Source: Acidobacteriota bacterium (GTDB lineage: Bacteria; Acidobacteriota; Holophagae; Holophagales; Holophagaceae). Taken from it: a stretch of DNA of 64,000 bases. This document shows positions 50,589 through 60,326 of the stretch, piece after piece; within the stretch, counting starts at the first letter, position 1, and every line of letters starts with the position of its first letter. Both the position numbers and the translations under genes were made by a program. Location: positions 124,001-188,000 of the forward strand of contig JACPUT010000005.1 in the NCBI GenBank assembly GCA_016192145.1, in the 5' to 3' direction. The notes under the pieces were generated by a model, which was not told the origin of the DNA, searched no databases, and saw only the letters and a list, made by a program, of their open reading frames with translations.

Positions 50589-51326
50589 ATGAACCTCTTC
50601 TCGACTCAATTCCGTGTAGCCCTCCCCCTGCTGATCGCGGGCTTCTCTGTGATGGCCCAGGCCAATGATGTTGAGGTAAGTGGTTCCATCGGCATGGGCT
50701 TCATGACGAAGGGGAGCCTCACCTACAAGGGCAAATTCCCGACCAGCCCCTACACCACCGTGGACAACAACCTCAACGGCACTTGGCGCATTGGCAGCCT
50801 CAATCTGGGTTACGAAGCCTTACGCCGGGGGAAGTGGAGTATCTGGGTTCACGGACAATATTCCCGTAGCCTTGCCCAGCCGACACTCCACCACGATGGA
50901 GAGAATGTCGCGAGCCCCTCCGTGGTAAAGGAGACTTTCGATGGCCCGGCGACCTACGACGCCACGTTCTTCGGCCTCGGTGTGTCCTATCGAGTTCCCA
51001 TCGGGGAAGTTGGCCTGATCGCTGGCCCCCGCGCCCAATAGTTGAGCGTATCCGGCAAACGCCAGGCCCGCGTCAACGGCACCTTCACCTATGACACCGC
51101 CTCCTTCAGCGACTCCGGCAAGGACACCTTCTTGCTCGCTCACATCACCTTCCAGCAGGATCAGGGCGGCTTCCGTTCATTTGAACGATTTTCCTATGGC
51201 GTGGGGTTCGGAGGGTCCATTCCTTCCGTTAACCCCGGCCCCACCGATTGGAAAATGAGCTCCGCCTACCTCGCCCAATTCAGGCCCAACGCAGAATTCC
51301 GAATCACCCTCGGCTTCCGACTGTAG
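50589..51326 (+). pseudogene. Outer-membrane-like protein gene interrupted by an in-frame TAG (51039-51041)
   Basis: Two collinear same-frame ORFs (150 aa + 94 aa) joined at ...LIAGPRAQ-TAG-LSVSGKRQ...; ends EFRITLGFRL with beta-barrel style. Confidence 0.7.
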
Positions 51327-51392
51327 CGGCGATGCTCTACTAGACCCAACTCTCCTCGAAATGGTGTGCTGCCGCCGCTAAACTACTAGGAC

Positions 51393-51468
51393 GCCGCCTT
51401 AGCTCAGTTGGTAGAGCACCGGCTTTGTAATCCGAAGGTCGCCGGTTCGATTCCGGCAGGCGGCTCCA
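51393..51468 (+). tRNA. tRNA-Thr (anticodon TGT), CCA encoded
   Basis: GCCGCCT/AGGCGGC acceptor stem, GCTC-AGTTGGTA-GAGC D arm, loop TTTGTAA, GCCGG-TTCGATT-CCGGC T arm, TCCA end. Confidence 0.93.
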
Positions 51469-51473
51469 GCACC

Positions 51474-51502
51474 CAGGCCTTCCAATCGAGGGCCTGTTTT
51501 TT
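51474..51502 (+). terminator. Rho-independent terminator after tRNA-Thr
   Basis: CAGGCC-N11-GGCCTG followed by TTTTTT. Confidence 0.8.
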
Positions 51503-51822
51503 CGTTGCTTACCACTCGATCCTGGAGCCGCAAACCAATTAGCTCAGTGGGTCAAGTCAGTTTTTGACTTTCCCAATATAGCCAACCAATCCCCATTCCC
51601 TTTTAAGGGAGGAGGGTTGGCAGATCAAAGGTCAGGGAGTCGGTTTCGTTCCGGAACGGCCTGCCCCGGGTCTGCCCAGCAGCGACTTATCCTGAATCAG
51701 CGCCCGTTGTCAGGGAGGCCAATACAACCCCCTTCGCAGAGGCCATTCCCGTCAAATGCCGGGCTGGATTCAATCCTCGATCGGATTACCCCGATACCCG
51801 GGATATCCCCCGAGGACACCCC

Positions 51823-52932
51823 ATGGCCTCTCCCGTCCGCCGCATCGCCCTCACCACCGGAGGCGGTGACGCCCCTGGCCTCAACGCCGTCATCCGCGCG
51901 GCCACGCTGGCCGCCATCAACCGGGGCTGGGAGTGCTATGGCATCCGCGACGGCTTCAACGGGATCCTTTTCCCGGAGCGCTACCCGGATGGCGGTTTCA
52001 TGCGGCTCACCAAGGATCTCGTCCGGGGCATCGCGCACCTGGGCGGCACCCTCATCGGCACCACGAACCAGGGCAACCCCTTCCGCTTTCCCATCACGCT
52101 GCCCGATGGCACCTCCGGGGAGGCCGATCGCAGCGGGGAAATCCTGGATTTCTTCGCCAAACGGCAGGTGGATGCCCTCATCGCCATCGGGGGTGATGGC
52201 ACCCTCACCATCGCCCACCAGCTTGGGCAGAAGGGCCTGCGCGTCATCGGCGTACCCAAGACCATCGACAACGATCTGGACAAGACTTTCACCACCTTCG
52301 GCTTCGACACGGCCGTGGCCTTTGCCACTGAATGCCTGGATCGGCTCCACAGCACCGCCGAGAGCCACCACCGGATCATGGTGGTGGAGGTGATGGGCCG
52401 CTACGCGGGCTGGATCGCGCTGCATTCCGGCATCGCGGGCAGCGCCCACGTTATCTTGCTCCCGGAGATCCCCTACGATCTGGACAAGGTGGCCGCCAAG
52501 ATCCGCGAGCGGGAATCCGTGGGGCGCCGGTATTCCCTCGTGATGGTGGCCGAGGGCGCCCGGCCCAGGGATGGCCATCGCTTCCTCCGGGCCACGGAAG
52601 GGGCCGGGCAGGCCGAGCGTCTGGGCGGTGTCGGCGAACAGGTAGCCCGCGAGCTGGAGCCGCGCACGGGCAAGGAGGCCCGGGCCGTGGTGCTCGGCCA
52701 CCTCCTCCGGGGCGGCAGCCCCACCACCTTCGACCGCCTCGCCGCCCTGCGCTTTGGCGCCGCCGCCGTGCGGGCCTTGGAGGATGGTCAATCCGGCGTG
52801 ATGGTGGCCCTCGCCTATCCCAACGTGAACCACGTGCCCCTCACCGAGGTGGCCGGCCGCATGAAGGCGGTGCCCCTGGATGGGGACACCCTCCAGACGG
52901 GGCGGGACCTGGGCATCTCCTTCGGCGATTGA
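51823..52932 (+). CDS. pfkA: 6-phosphofructokinase
   Basis: RIALTTGGGDAPGLNAVIRA, GTTNQGNPF, DALIAIGGDGTLTIAHQL, VPKTIDNDLDKT, EVMGRYAGWIAL. Confidence 0.94.
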   Translation: MASPVRRIALTTGGGDAPGLNAVIRAATLAAINRGWECYGIRDGFNGILFPERYPDGGFMRLTKDLVRGIAHLGGTLIGTTNQGNPFRFPITLPDGTSGEADRSGEILDFFAKRQVDALIAIGGDGTLTIAHQLGQKGLRVIGVPKTIDNDLDKTFTTFGFDTAVAFATECLDRLHSTAESHHRIMVVEVMGRYAGWIALHSGIAGSAHVILLPEIPYDLDKVAAKIRERESVGRRYSLVMVAEGARPRDGHRFLRATEGAGQAERLGGVGEQVARELEPRTGKEARAVVLGHLLRGGSPTTFDRLAALRFGAAAVRALEDGQSGVMVALAYPNVNHVPLTEVAGRMKAVPLDGDTLQTGRDLGISFGD

Positions 52933-52949
52933 TCGGCTAGGCTACTTTC

Positions 52950-54083
52950 ATGAACCGACCTCGCCTTTGGTCCGCCCTACAAGCCCATCCCCTCTCCGGG
53001 TGGATGTCGCCCCTAGATCAGGTGTTGCCCCACCTCGGCCCCCACACGCGACTGCTCTGGTGCGGCATCGGCGGCTCCGTGCTGCCCTCCCAGACCATCG
53101 TGCGAGCCCTCGGTTCCTCCAGCGCCCGCCAGGCCTTCATCCCCCTCCAAAGCCCCGAGCCCATGGCCCTGCACCTGGAATCCACGGATCGCGTGGTGCT
53201 CGCCTCCAAAAGCGGCAATACCCTGGAGCTGTGGACGTGGATCGGGAGGCTGCGCAGCCTGGGCGGTCTCTCCCAGCTCAAGCACCCCCCCCTCGTCATC
53301 ACCCAGCCCGATGGCAACCCCCTGCACCGCTTCGCCGAGGCGGAAGGCTACGAGGTGATTTCCTTCCCGGACACCGTGGGCGGCCGCTTCAGCGCCTTCA
53401 CGGCCATCGGCACCCTGCCCCTGGCCTGGCTGGGCGGCGACGTGAGCGCCTTCCTCGCGGGAGCCCGCGAGGCCAAGCGGCAGACGGAGGCCGGGGAAGG
53501 CCTCTGGGGCGCCCGCGTCTGGGAAGCCGTGGACAAGCTTCACACCGGCTACCTCCAGGGCGTGCAGACCTGGGCCCACCTGCCCTACGTGCAACGGCTG
53601 GAACGCCTCGGGGCCTGGTGGGTGCAGCTCGTGGCCGAGAGCCTCGGCAAGAGGGCCAAGGATGGCACCCTGCGCGCCCTCGATCCCATCCGCGGCCAGG
53701 GCCCCATGGATCAGCACGCGCAGCTCCAGCGCTGGCTCGGCGGACCCCGCGAAGTGGGCGTCTTCATGCTCACCCTCGCCAGCGGCGATGGCCCCGAGCA
53801 CCTGGACCTCCCTCCCCAATGCCCCTATCCCGGGCTCGCGAAGTGGCGCGGCACCGAGATTCTGCAAGCCCAAGCCGAAGGCACGCTCGAAGCCCTCCAA
53901 GCCGCCGGCGTGCCCACCCTCCACTGGCACCTGGACCGCCTCGATGAGGCGACACTGGGCGCCTACCTCATGAGCTGGCAGCTCATCGTCGGCCTCCTCG
54001 GCATGGCGCTGGAAATCGATCCCTTCGATCAGCCGGAAGTGGAGCTGGGCAAGCGGCGGACGCTGGCGAAGCTGGGCCTCTGA
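52950..54083 (+). CDS. pgi: Glucose-6-phosphate isomerase-like protein (compact)
   Basis: LLWCGIGGSVLPSQTIVRAL, RVVLASKSGNTLE, VGGRFSAFTAIGTLPLAWLG; adjacent to pfkA. Confidence 0.85.
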   Translation: MNRPRLWSALQAHPLSGWMSPLDQVLPHLGPHTRLLWCGIGGSVLPSQTIVRALGSSSARQAFIPLQSPEPMALHLESTDRVVLASKSGNTLELWTWIGRLRSLGGLSQLKHPPLVITQPDGNPLHRFAEAEGYEVISFPDTVGGRFSAFTAIGTLPLAWLGGDVSAFLAGAREAKRQTEAGEGLWGARVWEAVDKLHTGYLQGVQTWAHLPYVQRLERLGAWWVQLVAESLGKRAKDGTLRALDPIRGQGPMDQHAQLQRWLGGPREVGVFMLTLASGDGPEHLDLPPQCPYPGLAKWRGTEILQAQAEGTLEALQAAGVPTLHWHLDRLDEATLGAYLMSWQLIVGLLGMALEIDPFDQPEVELGKRRTLAKLGL

Positions 54084-54160
54084 GGAAGGACGACCCCGAA
54101 TCAAGGCGGCCCCGGGCGGACGCCGATGGACCCCTATCAATGTGCTCATTCCGAGGCCCT

Positions 54161-55456
54161 ATGCCCTTGCTCCATCGCTTCCGGTTCCTGGCTCCCCTCG
54201 CAATCCTCTGCTTGCTGTCCGCCCCCCTCGGCCAAGCCGAGGCCCCGGCCCCGGTGGCGTCCTTCGTCGGGGATTTCCGTGGATTCTCCCCGGACGGGTC
54301 CTACGGCGTGGCCTGGACGTCAGACGGCGTGATCCTGCTGGACGCCCGGACCTGGAAGCCCCTGGGCTCGTACCCGCTCCCACTCCCCAAGGCCCCCCAG
54401 GCCCTCCTGGTGGACAACCTCCGCCGCGTGGCCATCCTGCAGCGATCCCCTGAGGGGAAGCGGGTCCTGGATGTGGTGGAGTTCAGGGGCGAACCCCGCC
54501 GCCTGATCCATGAGGTGGGCGTCACCCACCGGGCCATCAGCTTGGAACCCGATGGGGAGATCCACCTCATGGGCGTCTCCAGCTATTTCACGGATCGTTC
54601 CGTGGTCATCCGGTCCAGCAAGGGCATCATCCTCGAGCAAGACAACTACCAGACCACGGCCTACACCTGCACCATCGCCCAGTACCTCACCAACCTCGCC
54701 GGCCTCGTGGACCGGAACCTCACGGCCGCCTCGGCCCCGGCCGTCCGGAAGGCGTGCGATGTGCACTACGAATTTCCCAGCTCCGTGAACGCCGCCGCAT
54801 GGTTCTCATTGAGCCAGACGGATTTCGGGATCTGGTGGAGCGCATCCTATACCTATAACGGCTCCCATCCCGCCACCGGTGTGAAGGACGACGAGGAGAG
54901 ATCCAAGGAGGGACGCATCCGCTTCCCCGGTCTTGAGGCCTACCGGTTCTCCACCGAGGGAGCGGATGCGGAGCTCACGCGCATCGCCACGGCGGACTTC
55001 CAGTTGCTGAGCGGAAGGCCCTGGCGCGTTTCGCCCAAGGGCGGCCCCGCCTTCGACCTCGTCCAGCTTGAGGCCCCGACCTTCACCCCCAAGCGGATCT
55101 CCGCCGATGGCCGCTTCGTCGTCTTCGGTGATGGGCAGCGCACCCGGGTCTACGCGGCCAGCCTCGTCACGGATTCCTATGCGAACCTCGACGCGGAGGT
55201 GATGGAGGACATCGTCATGGGCAAGATCGAGGCGCACCTCCGCAAGGAGCAATACGAGGAAGCCCTGCCCTATTTCGATCGGCTCGCCCGGAGCGGGCGG
55301 CCCCTGCCCGAGAGCTTCTACTTCTACGAGATCGACACCCTCGAACACAGCGGACGCAAGACGGAGGCCCGTGCCAAGGCCGAAGCTTACCTCCGCAAGC
55401 ATGGGAAGAAGGGGAAGTACTACGCCAAAGTCATCGCCGTGATGACCCGGATCTGA
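54161..55456 (+). CDS. Exported protein of unknown function (beta-propeller-like N-terminus, helical C-terminus)
   Basis: Signal peptide; FRGFSPDGSYGVAWTSDGVILLDARTWKPLGSY; C-terminal EEALPYFDRLARSGRPLPESFYFYEIDTLEHSGRKTEA. Confidence 0.65.
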   Translation: MPLLHRFRFLAPLAILCLLSAPLGQAEAPAPVASFVGDFRGFSPDGSYGVAWTSDGVILLDARTWKPLGSYPLPLPKAPQALLVDNLRRVAILQRSPEGKRVLDVVEFRGEPRRLIHEVGVTHRAISLEPDGEIHLMGVSSYFTDRSVVIRSSKGIILEQDNYQTTAYTCTIAQYLTNLAGLVDRNLTAASAPAVRKACDVHYEFPSSVNAAAWFSLSQTDFGIWWSASYTYNGSHPATGVKDDEERSKEGRIRFPGLEAYRFSTEGADAELTRIATADFQLLSGRPWRVSPKGGPAFDLVQLEAPTFTPKRISADGRFVVFGDGQRTRVYAASLVTDSYANLDAEVMEDIVMGKIEAHLRKEQYEEALPYFDRLARSGRPLPESFYFYEIDTLEHSGRKTEARAKAEAYLRKHGKKGKYYAKVIAVMTRI

Positions 55457-55462
55457 GGCCCC

Positions 55463-56605
55463 ATGCCCACGCCCCTCTCCTTCATCCTTCCGGGGGCCCT
55501 GAGCCTCCTCCTGCCCGGTATGCCCGCCAGGGCGCAGCAGCCCTCCCGGGACCGCATCCGCGATGGATTCGATCGCCTGGATCGGGATCGCCCCAGCCCC
55601 GAAGCCCGCGGCCGATCGGGCATGGAGGCCTCCTTTTCCGCCCTGGAATTCGACGGCGCATCGGGCATGGCCGGATCCGCGGTCAGCGCCCTGGATGGAT
55701 TGAGCCAGGCCGGCGCCGGCGCCATCGACGCCCTCGAACGGGATGAAGCCCGGCTGGCCAAACTGTCCGGGGAGTTGAGCGACCTCCAGTCGACCAAGGA
55801 ACGGAAGCTGGCGGATTTCCGCGAAGGGCTCTTCTGCAGCGGATGCGACCGGACCCGCACGGAGATCCTCGCCAGGAACGAGACCTTCCCCCACCCGGGC
55901 CAACACAGCGTGCGCCTCAGCGAGGCGGAACTGCAGAAGCGTGAGGCGGCCCTGCAGGCCCCCATCGATCGCCTGGCCTCGGAAATCGCGGCGCTCCGCG
56001 AGAAGATCCGCCACACCCAGGATATGCTCGCCGAAGTTCTGGAACAGCTGGAGGCCGGCCATCGGTTCTGGTGCACGGCCATCACCCACCGACGGAACCT
56101 CGTGCTCCAGGAACTGGAGGGGCGATTGCAGACCGTCAAGGAGGAGGAGAAACGCGCCGACCTCCAGCTTTCCGCCGCCCGCGCGGCCCAGCTGAGGGCC
56201 CTGGGCCCGGAGCACGCCGCCGAAAAGCGGAAGGCGGACGCGGCCTTGAAGGAGGCCCAGGCCCTCCTGAAGACCCTCGCCGACCGCCGCCGTTCGCACC
56301 GCGATTCGGCCCGCCAGCGCCTCGCCCGTGATCGCCGCACCCGGGATGAGCAGGAATCCCGAATCGCCGGATTCCTGGGCCGCGGCAAGCTGCACACCCG
56401 GACCTCGCTCGATCCCCGCTATGTGATCCAGAACGCCACCGCGGGCCATCCCCAGCTAGGAGGCTCCTTCCACCTGGGGCGGCTCAACTGCAAGGAGCCC
56501 TCCCTGCCCGAGTTCCTTCCAGAGGTGGATCGCCTCATCGAGCGCTTCCACCAGACCGGGGTGGGCACACTGACGGAGGCGGATCTGTCCGCGGCCTCCC
56601 GCTAG
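55463..56605 (+). CDS. Exported coiled-coil protein of unknown function
   Basis: Signal peptide; long E/K/R/A-rich coiled coil; CSGCD motif; follows 54161-55456 by 6 bp. Confidence 0.65.
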   Translation: MPTPLSFILPGALSLLLPGMPARAQQPSRDRIRDGFDRLDRDRPSPEARGRSGMEASFSALEFDGASGMAGSAVSALDGLSQAGAGAIDALERDEARLAKLSGELSDLQSTKERKLADFREGLFCSGCDRTRTEILARNETFPHPGQHSVRLSEAELQKREAALQAPIDRLASEIAALREKIRHTQDMLAEVLEQLEAGHRFWCTAITHRRNLVLQELEGRLQTVKEEEKRADLQLSAARAAQLRALGPEHAAEKRKADAALKEAQALLKTLADRRRSHRDSARQRLARDRRTRDEQESRIAGFLGRGKLHTRTSLDPRYVIQNATAGHPQLGGSFHLGRLNCKEPSLPEFLPEVDRLIERFHQTGVGTLTEADLSAASR

Positions 56606-56614
56606 GAGCGTGTC

Positions 56615-56760
56615 CTCCTCCTCCCCGGCCACGATCCACCCGGCCTTCGGCAGGGTGGACTCGAAGGTGGAACCGCTGCCGAGGTCGCCCCGGAAACCGA
56701 TGGCATGACCCATGCGCTCCACGATCAGCATGGATCTGGCCACGGGAGCCTCCCACCCCT
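56615..56760 (-). pseudogene. Fragment of histidine-kinase C-terminal ATPase domain
   Basis: Minus-strand translation ...PVARSMLIVERMGHAIGFRGDLGSGSTFESTLPKAG resembles HATPase_c G2-box end, without upstream domain. Confidence 0.55.
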
Positions 56761-56792
56761 CCCATCGCCCGGGTCGGGGACCCGCCCGAAAC

Positions 56793-57674
56793 TCACCCCA
56801 CCGCCACCATCTCCAAAAACGCCTTGGCCGCGTGGCTCAGGGGCCGCTTCTCCACCCAGAGCAGGTGGATGGGGCGCTCGGCCTTGACCTCGGGAACCTG
56901 CACCTCCTTGAGGAGCCCCATGGCGAGATCCTGCTCCACGGTGACTCTGGGGAGGAAGGCCACGCCCATGCCGCCGGCCACCATGCGGCGGATGCTCTCG
57001 ACCGTCGGCATCTCCACGGCCATGTCGAGGGATACCTTGTGGCGGTGGAACTCGCGGAGCACCACTTCCCGGTAGGGGCTGGCCACGTTGTGGGCCACGA
57101 AGGTCTCCCTGCCCAGTTCCTGGATGGCGACGCTCTTCTTCTTGGCAAGCCGATGTTGCGGTCCCACCACGAAGGCCAGGTGGTCGCGGTAGAGCACGCG
57201 GGAGCCGAACCGCTCATCCCCGGGCAGGAAGCTGGCCACGCCGAAATCCACGTCGCCCGCGAGGAGGTGATCCGGGATCTGGCTGCTGCGGGTGCGCTGC
57301 ACCACCACCTGCACTTGGGGGAAGCGCTCGCGATACCGGATGAGGTGGGGCAGCAGGTAGAGGATCATGCTTTCGTTGGCCCCCAAGGCGAGGCGGCCCA
57401 CGGCCTTGTGGCGCAGTTCCGCGAGGCGGTTGAAGAGTTCCCGCTGGAGGTTCTGCTGGCGCCGCGCCGCGTCCAGCACGATGGCGCCGGCATCCGTGAG
57501 GGCCAGCTCCCGCCCTGAGCGATCGATGAGCTTTTCGCCGACTTCGGCCTCCAGCCGCTGCACGGCCACGGAGACGGCGGGCTGCGTACGCTGCAGTTTC
57601 TCCGCCGCACGGGTGAAACTGCCCTCCTCCACCACGGTGAGGAAGACCTGCAGGGGGGTGACGTCCAGGCTCAT
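56793..57674 (-). CDS. LysR family transcriptional regulator
   Basis: LDVTPLQVFLTVVEEGSFTRAAEKLQRTQPAVSVAVQRLEAEVGEKLIDRSGRELALTDAG. Confidence 0.93.
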   Translation of the reverse strand: MSLDVTPLQVFLTVVEEGSFTRAAEKLQRTQPAVSVAVQRLEAEVGEKLIDRSGRELALTDAGAIVLDAARRQQNLQRELFNRLAELRHKAVGRLALGANESMILYLLPHLIRYRERFPQVQVVVQRTRSSQIPDHLLAGDVDFGVASFLPGDERFGSRVLYRDHLAFVVGPQHRLAKKKSVAIQELGRETFVAHNVASPYREVVLREFHRHKVSLDMAVEMPTVESIRRMVAGGMGVAFLPRVTVEQDLAMGLLKEVQVPEVKAERPIHLLWVEKRPLSHAAKAFLEMVAVG

Positions 57675-57858
57675 CGCATCAATCCTGTTTATGACAACCC
57701 ATCAAGCATCAGCCGATCTTATGGAAGGTTCAAGGGGAACCGAGGGATCCTCTCCAGGAGCACCCCCTATCGCCGCGGGGCTGAATTTCCCGCTTCCCGC
57801 CCCTCCGCTACCCTTTGAATGCTTCGAATTCCAAGTTTTCCGCCGTTCAAGGAGCGGG

Positions 57859-59541
57859 ATGCACCCTCGTTCGTGGAAGTCCGCCCCCTGGGCCATCGCT
57901 TTGACCTCGGCCCTCGGGGTGGTGTGGGGGATGGGTGGCCTCAACCTCCGGGCCTGGATCCTCCCGATGGCGCTCCTCCTCCTGCTGGCCGGCACCCTGC
58001 AGGGGGCCCTGGCCCGAGCCCGGATGGATTCGAGCCCGGCGTTCAGATGGAGAGCCCTGGCCGGCTTCTGCCTGCTCGGTGTCTACAACGCCTGCCTCCA
58101 CCTCTTCCAGGTGTTCCGGTTCGGGCCCCAGCTGCCCCACCCTCCCGTCGCCACTCTGCTGTTGTGGGGCCCAGCCTTCCTCCTGTTGCTGGCCGCATTC
58201 AATGGGAAGGACACCAACCACCCTGGCGCGAGCGCCCGGATGCTGGATGGGGGCGTGTTCGGCCTGGCCGCGTACCTGGGTCTCTGGATGTGGGTGATCA
58301 AGCCGGCCATATCTCCCGGGGCACTTGAGCCGATGCTGGCACTGGGTCTCCACCTGAGCCTTCTCATCGCCTGCACCACCCTCGGCGTGGCGCTCCATGT
58401 CTGGATCGAACGCGCGGCGCCCCTGAACTCGCCCATCGGGCTGATCGCGCTGGGCACCCTTACCTTTGCGGTGGTCCTTCCCTGGTGGGCCAGCGTGATC
58501 CTGGGCGGCACTTTCCGGCTTTCCCACCCCGTTCGGATCGCATTCCTGCCGAGCTTCCTGCTGTTGTACCTGGGGACGCGAGCCCCCTGGCCCGAGCGCC
58601 AGTCCCGACCCAACGAAGCCCTCCGGCTGGCCCTGCCCTATATCCCCACGGCCGTCGCCTTCGTGGGTTTCCTCGCCCACTACCTTCCTCGAAACACCGA
58701 CCGGGATGCCACGGGCCTGGCCCTGCTCGGAGCCTTGGCCATCCTCGTGCTCCTAAGGCAGGCCCTGACCCTGCGCCAGATCTTCCTCCTGAATCGGAAG
58801 CTGGAGGAAAAGGTGGAGGCCCGCACGCGGGAACTGAGCCGCAGCCAGACCCTCCTCGTGGAGACCCAACAAAAGAACTTGGTGGCCACCCTGGGCGCGG
58901 GCATCACCCACGACCTCAACAACCTCCTGGGGGCGGCCCTGGGCAACCTGGATCTGCTCCGCATGAAGCTGGGCCCCCTCGAATCCCGGGAGATGGATGG
59001 CCTGGAAAAGGCCCTGGATCGCGCGGGCAGCCTCTCCAAGAGCCTCATGGGCCTGGCCCGCGGCGGCCCCGGCCCCAGCCGGACCTTCGATCTACGGGAT
59101 CACCTGGAAGAGCTCCACCCCCTCCTCCGGGCCATGGTGCCCCGGAACATCCACCTCGACTGGGAGCAAGGGGCGGGCCCCCTGCTGATCCAGGCCACGC
59201 CCGGCCAAGTGGATCAGGTGGTGGTGAATCTGGTGAGCAACGCCAAGGATGCCACCCCCCCCGGAGGCCGCATCAGCCTCCGGGTGAGCGATGGGGGCTC
59301 CCAAGCCGTGATCGAGGTGCGGGACACCGGCACGGGGATCCCCGACAGCGTGATGGAGCATCTCTTCGAGCCCTTCCTCACCACCAAGCCCGCCGGGAAA
59401 GGCACGGGCCTGGGTCTGAGTTCCGTGCGGGCCGTGGTGGAGCACCTGGGCGGTTCCATCAACGTGGCCACCGCCCCCGGGGAGGGCACCACCTTCACCG
59501 TGCGGCTCCCCAAGGCTTCGTTGGAGGAGGGGGCCCCCTGA
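57859..59541 (+). CDS. Membrane sensor histidine kinase
   Basis: About 8 hydrophobic segments; LGAGITHDLNNLLGAALGNLDLLRMK, NLVSNAKDATPPGG, GKGTGLGLSSVRAVVEHLGGSINVATAPGEGTTF. Confidence 0.92.
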   Translation: MHPRSWKSAPWAIALTSALGVVWGMGGLNLRAWILPMALLLLLAGTLQGALARARMDSSPAFRWRALAGFCLLGVYNACLHLFQVFRFGPQLPHPPVATLLLWGPAFLLLLAAFNGKDTNHPGASARMLDGGVFGLAAYLGLWMWVIKPAISPGALEPMLALGLHLSLLIACTTLGVALHVWIERAAPLNSPIGLIALGTLTFAVVLPWWASVILGGTFRLSHPVRIAFLPSFLLLYLGTRAPWPERQSRPNEALRLALPYIPTAVAFVGFLAHYLPRNTDRDATGLALLGALAILVLLRQALTLRQIFLLNRKLEEKVEARTRELSRSQTLLVETQQKNLVATLGAGITHDLNNLLGAALGNLDLLRMKLGPLESREMDGLEKALDRAGSLSKSLMGLARGGPGPSRTFDLRDHLEELHPLLRAMVPRNIHLDWEQGAGPLLIQATPGQVDQVVVNLVSNAKDATPPGGRISLRVSDGGSQAVIEVRDTGTGIPDSVMEHLFEPFLTTKPAGKGTGLGLSSVRAVVEHLGGSINVATAPGEGTTFTVRLPKASLEEGAP

Positions 59542-59567
59542 GGTAGCCTGGAAGCGGACCTGAACCC

Positions 59568-60191
59568 ATGCTGCCCCTCCTGCTCGGCCTCCTGCACGCC
59601 CTCGAACCGGATCACGTCGCCGTGGTCACGGGCGTGAGCTTGGATGGCAACCGCCGGGCCTGGCGCGTGGGCCTCGCCTTCGGCCTTTCCCACATGCTGG
59701 CCGTGGCCCTGCTGGCCCTGGCCACGATCCTGGCCGGCCACGCCCTGGCGGGGGACGCCGTCTTCCTCTGGCTGGACCGGGCGGCTTGGAGCTTCGTGAT
59801 CCTGCTGGGGCTCTGGAACCTCGCGGGGGCCATCGGCCTCCGGCGCACGGCGCCCCAACCCGCCATCCACGCCCACGGGGCCCTCGTGCACGTCCACCCT
59901 GGCGCCAGGGCCCGCTTCCACCACAGCGCGGCTTGGCTGGGCGCCTTCTTCGGCCTGGGCGGCGTGCGAGGCTTCACCACCCTGCTCAGGGAGCACGGCT
60001 GGCAGGGCTTCGGCCCCTTCGCCATCGCGCTGCTCCTCTTCGGCCTCGGCATCACCGCCATGTTCATCCTGCTCAGCTGGGCTTCGGGCCTCTTGAGCCA
60101 GGCCCTGGAGGGGCCGAGGGGCCGGCGCGCGGTGCTGGCCTGCTCGGGCCTGGGCAACCTCACTGTGGGGCTCTGGCTGCTGGTCCGGTGA
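59568..60191 (+). CDS. NicO/UreH-like Ni/Co-type transporter
   Basis: LLGLLHALEPDHVAVVTG and FGLSHMLAV motifs, 6 TM. Confidence 0.7.
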   Translation: MLPLLLGLLHALEPDHVAVVTGVSLDGNRRAWRVGLAFGLSHMLAVALLALATILAGHALAGDAVFLWLDRAAWSFVILLGLWNLAGAIGLRRTAPQPAIHAHGALVHVHPGARARFHHSAAWLGAFFGLGGVRGFTTLLREHGWQGFGPFAIALLLFGLGITAMFILLSWASGLLSQALEGPRGRRAVLACSGLGNLTVGLWLLVR

Positions 60192-60326
60192 ATTTGCCCG
60201 CTGGGCCGGAAAGCCCCCCGGCCGGGGTACCCCCATCGACCTCCAGGGCTACGTTGGGGTGATCCGCCCCCGCCGATCGGCCCAAGCCCTTCCTGCGCGG
60301 AGGCGTGCAGCTTGGAGGGAGGTCCC

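Noticed and set aside
51536-51575. Second tRNA or tRNA fragment (TTAGCTCAGTGGGTCAAG)
   Set aside because: Only a D-arm-like string; no acceptor, anticodon or T arm follows.
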